Assembly (NCBI GenBank): GCA_001805205.1
Contig: MHER01000203.1
Span: forward strand, 1-9,265
Direction: 5' to 3'
Length of the DNA stretch: 9,265 nt
Source: Nitrospirae bacterium RIFCSPLOW2_12_42_9
GTDB taxonomy: Bacteria > Nitrospirota > 9FT-COMBO-42-15 > HDB-SIOI813
Shown here piece after piece: positions 5,328 through 9,265 of the stretch (position 1 is its first letter; the number at the start of each line of letters is the position of its first letter). Below the pieces are notes generated by a model, which saw only the letters and a list, made by a program, of their open reading frames with translations, did not search any database and was not told the DNA's origin. The position numbers were made by a program, and so were the translations under genes.

Positions 5328-6107
5328 ATGAAAAAACTAATCATTTTTTTATTACTATTTACCACAGCAATCTTTATTTCAAATACGATGTACGTGGATC
5401 GAGGGTATGCTGAAGTAGATCGTTCTTCGGAAGTTGACGAGTATATCACGATGCTGAAATCAGACAACATGGAACAAAGGATAAACGCTGCTAAACGGAT
5501 TACCCGATCAGGATTAACCGATTCAAAATTATTCGACCTGATCCGGGATAACCTTTTGAACGGATATCAGTCGCATACTGATAATCCAAAGCACAATGAC
5601 GAAATGGCCTGGTTATGCAAGGCACTGGCATCATCCGGAAATCAAGAGTATAAAGAAGTGCTGAAAAGAGTGGCAGACTCAACAAAAGATGAAAAACTTG
5701 CAAGATATGCCAGGCAAAGCATGGAACAAATTGATGAATATGCAGAAAGGAATAAAATAATTTCAGATACAAAAAATGTTGTACCTGGCCAGTCACCGGA
5801 GGTTACCAAATTAATCAACATGCTGAAATCAGATAATATTGCACTAAAAAAGGATGCAGCTAAAGAAATCTACAGGGCGCATTTTACCGAGCATAATCTT
5901 TTTGAGGTTGTTAATGAAGAGCTGCTGAAGGGATATCAACTCAATGCCTCCGATAAAAACCATGTGGATGCAATGGCATGGCTATGCAAGGCACTGGGGG
6001 CATCCGGTATGCAGGAATATAAAGCAACATTAGATAATATAACCAATACATCATCCAGCGAAACCCTCAGGAAATATGCCAAACAGGCCCTTGATATGAT
6101 TAAATAA
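5328..6107 (+). CDS. Exported protein with two HEAT-like helical repeats
   Basis: A 259-residue protein with a good ribosome binding site (GGGAGG, about six bases before the ATG). Residues 1-28 are a signal peptide (KK, hydrophobic core, probable cleavage at GYA|EV), so the protein should be periplasmic. The mature part is a tandem duplication with a period of 123 residues. MLKSDN occurs at 42-47 and 165-170. MAWLCKALASSGNQEYK, from 93, recurs as MAWLCKALGASGMQEYK from 216. Each unit is helical and resembles HEAT or armadillo-type repeats: an LxSDNxxxRxxAAK helix, a long spacer with a conserved GYQ, and a closing helix KYAKQALDMI. Such proteins are usually binding scaffolds, with no catalytic residues evident. 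The gene is followed after only 16 bases by a radical SAM gene (now broken), so the two were probably one transcript. Confidence 0.78.
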   Translation: MKKLIIFLLLFTTAIFISNTMYVDRGYAEVDRSSEVDEYITMLKSDNMEQRINAAKRITRSGLTDSKLFDLIRDNLLNGYQSHTDNPKHNDEMAWLCKALASSGNQEYKEVLKRVADSTKDEKLARYARQSMEQIDEYAERNKIISDTKNVVPGQSPEVTKLINMLKSDNIALKKDAAKEIYRAHFTEHNLFEVVNEELLKGYQLNASDKNHVDAMAWLCKALGASGMQEYKATLDNITNTSSSETLRKYAKQALDMIK

Positions 6108-6123
6108 TAAGGCTATTACAGCC

Positions 6124-7080
6124 ATGTTAAAGAGAATATTGCTTGTCAAACCGAGGGCTGCGGTTCATACCATTAACAAGCTAAAGCCATTCATATTTCT
6201 TGAGCCATTAGAACTCGGATACCTGGCGGCCTCAGTATCTGAAGGACACTAGACTCGTATCCTGGACCTCCGCCTTACCTCAAGACCGGATCAAACCTTC
6301 GAGAAAGAGCTGATGCATTACAGACCCGATATCGTCGGGATCTCTGGCTATACCCATGAGGTGTCAATGGTAAAAGACCTGGCTAAGATTGTTCGTAAGG
6401 TATTGGGCAGGACATTAATTGTTGTGGGAGGACATCATGCAAATGTATTACCCAATGATTACAATAAAGATTATATTGATGCCATCGTCCGAGGGGAAGG
6501 ATGCGCGCCATTTCGTGAAATCATAGAACACTCTGCTGCAGGTAAAGATTTTCATGGAATTCAGAACGTAATGGTACCCGGGGAAATGTTCGATGAAAAA
6601 GGGGCATCTAAGGTCCCCTTGTTCCCTGATCCTTCAGACATTCCTGCCCCACGACGCGATCTGTGGGACAAGAATAGATACCGGTGCGTATGGGTAAAAG
6701 AAGGTCACAATAACTGGGAGACGATGTTTCCCCCTGTTGCACTGGTCCGCACTTCCTATGGATGTGTGATGACCTGTTCTTTCTGTGTGGTACCAACCCT
6801 GTACGGCAAACGGCATATGACAAGACCTCCTGACAAGGTAGCTGAAGAGATTGGGAATATCGAAATCGATCATATTTATTTTTGTGATGATGAAACCTTT
6901 TTGAATACCACCGCGTGCTTTACGCATCCTATATCTACAAGAGGTGTTTACGCAGGGCATATCGCGACTACCCAAGAGAACTTTGGTGATGAATCCCACA
7001 ACTTATCTATATTATTTATATATGTGAATCTCATTAAAGTTAATTGTTTTCGTTATATAATTGACAAAAATAATGCTTGA
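6124..7080 (+). pseudogene. B12-binding radical SAM protein, broken by amber stop and C-terminal loss
   Basis: The original start is the ATG at 6124 (LKRILLVKPRAAV). The frame runs through the B12-binding domain but meets TAG at 6250-6252 (codon 43) inside an otherwise continuous ...SEGH-TRILDLRL; one base change from CAG is enough. The same frame continues from 6253 with PDIVGISGYTHEVS, LIVVGGHHANVLP and AIVRGEG of the B12-binding domain. It then shows the radical SAM cluster motif CVMTCSFC (Cys214, 218 and 221, counted from 6124) and YFCDDETFLNT. After about 6909 the family sequence ends and an unrelated tail runs to TGA 7078-7080. About half of the radical SAM barrel is missing, so the enzyme is dead even if translation restarts at ATG 6313. 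The gene abuts the helical-repeat gene and probably shared its transcript. Confidence 0.85.
6903..6989 (+). pseudogene. Possible out-of-frame C-terminal scrap of the radical SAM gene
   Basis: In a different frame from the main one, 6903-6989 reads a basic, aromatic stretch (HRVLYASYIYKRCLRRAY) followed by two TGA codons. Many B12-binding radical SAM proteins end with a similar arginine- and tyrosine-rich tail, so this may be the true C-terminus brought close by an internal deletion near 6905. The similarity is judged by eye and is weak. Confidence 0.25.
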
Positions 7081-7089
7081 CTTTGTATC
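7061..7089 (+). promoter_or_regulatory. Candidate promoter for the second barrel gene
   Basis: A perfect TTGACA (7061-7066) overlaps the end of the broken radical SAM frame. After 17 bases it is followed by TGTATC (7084-7089), a poor -10 box. An overlapping TTGACT at 7078-7083 could pair with TTTATG at 7101-7106. The region would give the barrel gene its own promoter now that the upstream gene is dead. Confidence 0.35.
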
Positions 7090-7111
7090 TCACTTCTGTT
7101 TTTATGTCCCT

Positions 7112-7131
7112 CATTAACCATGTGGTTAATG
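7112..7131 (+). promoter_or_regulatory. Perfect inverted repeat in the leader of the second barrel gene
   Basis: CATTAACCA and TGGTTAATG (7112-7120 and 7123-7131) form a perfect 9-bp inverted repeat with a two-base centre. CCTC and GAGG (7109-7112 and 7137-7140) can lengthen the fold with a bulge. No T run follows, so it looks more like an operator or an mRNA leader hairpin than a terminator. It lies 60 bases before the ATG at 7192, just downstream of the candidate promoter. Confidence 0.45.
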
Positions 7132-7191
7132 TCCTTGAGGCATAGGATGGGAGATAGATAAACTTAATAAAGTTATGAGGGGGAAAGATAC

Positions 7192-7839
7192 ATGAAAAAA
7201 TTTCTTATTATCACCGTGTTGTCTTTATTAATCGTTTTCATTGGCCTTTCACGTGTCTATGCAATCGGGTTAGGTCCATACATCGAGTCAGGCAGCGGGA
7301 GCGGGAATTGGGAAACGATGACTGATGATTTTGATTATTCAACATCTGTTGATACTTCAAGCTTCGGTTTTGGTTTCGTTTTAGACACTTCTCCAAGGGA
7401 TTCAAAGGTCTTTAATTACCGGCTCAATATCGGTTATGAGAAGCATGACATCGAATTACCTGTCGGAGGGACCATTGAACTTAACGGTCTCTCTATTGAC
7501 AATACCTTTGGCTTTAGCATAGTCAGGAAAAAGAACATTCGTTTATGGCTCGGTCCTCAGATCAGGTTAGGATATTATACTGGAAATGAGGAATATTCAA
7601 GTAATTATTCAGCGGACTATACACTTTTCGCATTTGGGTTAGGACCTGTGTTGGGTGTCAATTTCGGTATGGGGTCAGTAGGGGCAATCTCTATATCGAG
7701 CGGCTATAGGTTCCTCGGGTATGCAGGAACAGAAGATTACACAATTGATTCAATCTACGTCCCAGAAGATGGAACCAATGATATCACTATTGCAGGTGGT
7801 ATGGGCTTTCTCAACGCGTCGTTCCTCTTTGGCAGATAG
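7192..7839 (+). CDS. Predicted outer-membrane beta-barrel protein
   Basis: A 215-residue exported protein with a strong ribosome binding site (GAGGGGG, eight bases upstream). The signal peptide spans about residues 1-24 (MKKFLIITVLSLLIVFIGLS, cleavage after VYA). The mature protein shows repeated amphipathic strands joined by short turns: FGFGFVLDTS, FNYRLNIGYEKHDIEL, LSIDNTFGFSIVRKKNIRLWLGPQIRLGYYTG, YTLFAFGLGPVLGVNFG, VGAISISSGYRFLGY and GGMGFLNASFLFGR. This is an OmpA/OmpW-sized barrel of about eight strands, with the last strand rich in Phe and Gly. It has the same general plan as the barrel at 4559, though I see no close identity between them. It lies between a broken radical SAM gene and a lipoprotein gene, and its substrate or partner is unknown. 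Confidence 0.78.
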   Translation: MKKFLIITVLSLLIVFIGLSRVYAIGLGPYIESGSGSGNWETMTDDFDYSTSVDTSSFGFGFVLDTSPRDSKVFNYRLNIGYEKHDIELPVGGTIELNGLSIDNTFGFSIVRKKNIRLWLGPQIRLGYYTGNEEYSSNYSADYTLFAFGLGPVLGVNFGMGSVGAISISSGYRFLGYAGTEDYTIDSIYVPEDGTNDITIAGGMGFLNASFLFGR

Positions 7840-7900
7840 GGCCACTTCTTTATCAAGAGAATAATTGGGGGATATTGAAAACCGACGACTCAGAGATGCT

Positions 7901-7939
7901 ATGAGTATATTGTTGGTCAAACCAAGGGGGAGAACATGA
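7901..7939 (+). CDS. 12-codon leader ORF or vestigial B12-rSAM start
   Basis: ATG 7901 encodes MSILLVKPRGRT and stops at TGA 7937-7939, sharing the sequence ATGA with the start of the lipoprotein gene at 7936. Its first nine residues match the opening strand of the broken radical SAM protein at 6124 (ILLVKPR). It may be the stub of a third B12-binding radical SAM gene removed by deletion, now serving as a short coupled leader. No clear ribosome binding site precedes it. Translation is unproven. Confidence 0.4.
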   Translation: MSILLVKPRGRT

Positions 7940-8517
7940 AATATCTAAAACTTGCTTTTACTATCAGTCTGGTAGTTTTCTTTAGTGGGTGTGCGCATGT
8001 TATATCTAACGATTATGATCATTACTTAATGAACAATGAAGGCGGATACAAACTTCAATACACGAATTTAGTTGCGGAGTATGTATTAACTCCTAATACT
8101 GTCAATCACAATTACGAATTTAGGGCTGCCACAGCGGGCTACGCACATCTTTGGATTGTTAACTTCGGGAAAATGCTTGAACAGACGCTTGAATCTAAAG
8201 ACGTTCAAAGTGCTTTCAATAAATTATCAAAAGCAAATGGAAACAGCTCTCCAGGAGTATTAGCAATTAAATTTAATTTACTCGATTATAAGTTTGAGGG
8301 ATTTGAGGCACGGGTAAGACTACAGATAACAGCATCAAAAGACAGCTCAATTCTTTTTGATCAGACCTACTATGAAACAGGTATAAGTCAAGGCGGGAAA
8401 TTATTTCTCGCTGGTACATTCGGAATGAAAAACGCAATACAACAATCAACAAAATCTGCGATTGATAGAATATTATCTCGATCCCTAAATGATATGGCAT
8501 CAATAATAATAAAATAA
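7936..8517 (+). CDS. Predicted outer-membrane lipoprotein, family not recognised
   Basis: A 193-residue lipoprotein. The signal is Lys2 and Lys5, a hydrophobic run to FFSGC, and lipidated Cys19, with Ala at +2, which fits outer-membrane sorting under enterobacterial rules. The mature region begins with an irregular Asn/Tyr-rich segment. It then has a helix around 70-95 (LWIVNFGKMLEQTLESKDVQ), paired strands around 107-145 (GVLAIKFNLLDYKFEGFEARVRLQITASK), and a C-terminal helix after GTFGMKNAIQQ. The order helix, strands, helix resembles the lipoprotein at 3915, so the two may share a fold of the YajG or transport-auxiliary type; detectable homology is not certain. The ribosome binding site is GGGGGAG very near the ATG, and the start overlaps the stop of a 12-codon ORF. 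The gene lies 96 bp after the barrel gene and is probably cotranscribed with it. Confidence 0.8.
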   Translation: MKYLKLAFTISLVVFFSGCAHVISNDYDHYLMNNEGGYKLQYTNLVAEYVLTPNTVNHNYEFRAATAGYAHLWIVNFGKMLEQTLESKDVQSAFNKLSKANGNSSPGVLAIKFNLLDYKFEGFEARVRLQITASKDSSILFDQTYYETGISQGGKLFLAGTFGMKNAIQQSTKSAIDRILSRSLNDMASIIIK

Positions 8518-8614
8518 CGCATTGAAAGCATTAAGACAGATATAGTGTTGTACGGTAAAGGAACTTCTGCTTTAGGTTCGGTCCTCAGGCCAGATTAGCG
8601 TATTAGGCCGGAGA

Positions 8615-8663
8615 TGTTGATAGTCAACAAATTTGACCCTTTATGTGCAAATAAAATTGACCC
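8615..8663. repeat. Short inverted and direct repeats, possible relic of an IS end
   Basis: TGTTGA-TAG-TCAACA (8615-8629) is a perfect 6-bp inverted repeat. It is followed by AAATTTGACCC (8629-8639) and AAAATTGACCC (8653-8663), near-identical direct repeats 24 bp apart. Repeated TTGACCC boxes after a TGT start recall the multiple binding sites at some IS ends such as the IS21 family. No transposase is attached. The rest of 8518-8676 contains nothing that I can identify. Confidence 0.3.
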
Positions 8664-8676
8664 CCTGTATGAAACC

Positions 8677-9232
8677 TCAGAGGGTTCTCCAGATGAGGCT
8701 AAAAAACCGCAATGTGTCTGTGAATTTGTTGATGTCACTATCTGTCCCATTGTATATAGTTTTCACTGGTATTGAGGTTATAGTATAACCTTTCTTGCCT
8801 GCCTTAATTAATATCTCTGATTCTGTGTCATAATGAGAGGTTGTCAAGATTACTCTTTCAGTACCTCTGTCTTTATTGCCCTGAAACCACATTGCGTATC
8901 TGGAATCTTTCTACACTACAACCTCGAAATAATAGCTGACATAACCCTGTTAGTTAACAGTCTAAGTATTGGCATGGGAGAGGTATAATCCATACGAGAG
9001 CCAACAATAATATCTCCCGCATCATCAGCCATGGCAGCAAGAAATTCAGGGATATCCTCCAATCATGTTGTCCATCCCCATCCATTGTTATTACCCAATC
9101 GTTAGAATTTTTAAGGGCATAGCCAAAACCCCTAATAAGGGCGGCTCCTTTCCCTTTGTGGGGTTGTTGGATTACAGGAATGCCAAGTGACTTTATTTTA
9201 GAAAAAGTAGTATCTATAGAGCCATCATACAC
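8677..9232 (-). pseudogene. Family 2 glycosyltransferase, multiply frameshifted
   Basis: The three reading frames together spell a GT-A glycosyltransferase of the polyprenyl-phosphate (dolichol-phosphate mannosyltransferase-like) kind. From the 5' side: VYDGSIDTTF, VIQQPHKGKGAALIRGFGYALK, then the metal- and sugar-nucleotide-binding DWVITMDGDGQHD. A one-base loss near 9059-9063 shifts the frame to EDIPEFLAAMADDAGDIIVGSRMDY. A TAG (8916-8918) interrupts before RKIPDTQCGFRAIK. A second one-base loss near 8852-8855 shifts into TTSHYDTESEILIKAGKKGY and the ending LRFFSLIWRTL at TGA 8677-8679. The N-terminus beyond VYDGS is missing because the sequence turns into an inverted repeat. The gene would normally transfer a sugar to a lipid carrier on the cytoplasmic face. 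The lesions are spread through the gene, so it is an old pseudogene or a poorly sequenced contig end. Confidence 0.83.
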
Positions 9233-9265
9233 TAAGTGGATGATGGCTCTATAGATACTACTTTT
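9203..9265. repeat. Perfect 26-bp inverted repeat ending at the last base of the window
   Basis: Bases 9203-9228 are the exact reverse complement of 9240-9265, with an 11-base spacer. The left arm is coding sequence of the glycosyltransferase (YDGSIDTTF on the minus strand). The right arm is the same sequence inverted, and in the gene's frame it gives stop codons instead of the expected N-terminus. It may extend beyond the window. A fold-back assembly or amplification artefact at a contig end is the leading explanation; a real inverted duplication is the alternative. Confidence 0.85.

Noticed and set aside
6634..6999. Minus-strand 121-residue frame across the broken radical SAM gene
   Set aside because: It lies opposite clear CxxxCxxC radical SAM coding sequence and is a shadow.
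8948..8959. TGTTAGTTAA near 8949, identical in its first ten bases to the IS end
   Set aside because: It lies inside glycosyltransferase pseudogene coding sequence (LLTN) and lacks the following AAAACCGGACT motif, so it is a chance match.
1..9265. CRISPR arrays, tRNA or rRNA genes, riboswitches
   Set aside because: No regularly spaced repeats, cloverleaf sequences, rRNA segments or cobalamin-riboswitch box (despite the B12 enzymes) were seen.

Overview
The window looks like an accessory, decaying stretch of a Gram-negative bacterial chromosome. It encodes Sec signal peptides, two lipoproteins with lipoboxes and two predicted outer-membrane beta-barrels. It also holds one intact and one broken cobalamin-binding-domain radical SAM (B12-rSAM) gene, remnants of three transposons or insertion sequences, and a broken family 2 glycosyltransferase. 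A moderately AT-rich genome with many B12-rSAM proteins and much IS debris recalls anammox Planctomycetota (Brocadia/Kuenenia type) or Nitrospirota/Desulfobacterota. The sequence alone does not decide between them, and this placement is inference.

Layout. (1) 1-553 is transposon wreckage: the last codons of an ISAzo13-type transposase, then the C-terminal part of a DDE transposase (IS5/ISNCY-like) with an in-frame TGA. (2) 767-2173 is an intact B12-rSAM enzyme gene. (3) 2219-3655 is a complete, recently inserted 1437-bp IS on the minus strand. It has 30-bp terminal inverted repeats (29/30 identical), a perfect 15-bp target duplication, and a transposase split into two frames that a -1 shift at an A7 run would join into about 420 residues. 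(4) 3915-6107 reads rightward: lipoprotein, outer-membrane barrel, exported protein with two alpha-helical repeats. (5) 6124-7080 is a second B12-rSAM gene, dead from an amber codon at codon 43 and from loss of everything after the cluster-binding half. (6) 7192-8517 is a second barrel and a second lipoprotein; the lipoprotein start overlaps a 12-codon ORF that resembles the beginning of a B12-rSAM gene. (7) 8677-9232 on the minus strand is a glycosyltransferase pseudogene with at least two frameshifts and one stop. Its 5' end runs into a perfect 26-bp inverted repeat that touches the last base of the window.

How the parts may work together. The five exported proteins (lipoprotein, barrel, helical-repeat protein, barrel, lipoprotein) flank the broken rSAM gene almost symmetrically. 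They may once have formed an envelope-modification locus, with the rSAM enzyme acting on a lipid or other cell-surface molecule. Two B12-rSAM genes, a third possible rSAM start and a polyprenyl-phosphate-type glycosyltransferase fit that theme, but the link is inference. The best-supported unusual features are the IS (paired 20-bp end motifs at 22 and 33 bp spacing, probable programmed frameshift, long target duplication) and the terminal fold-back.
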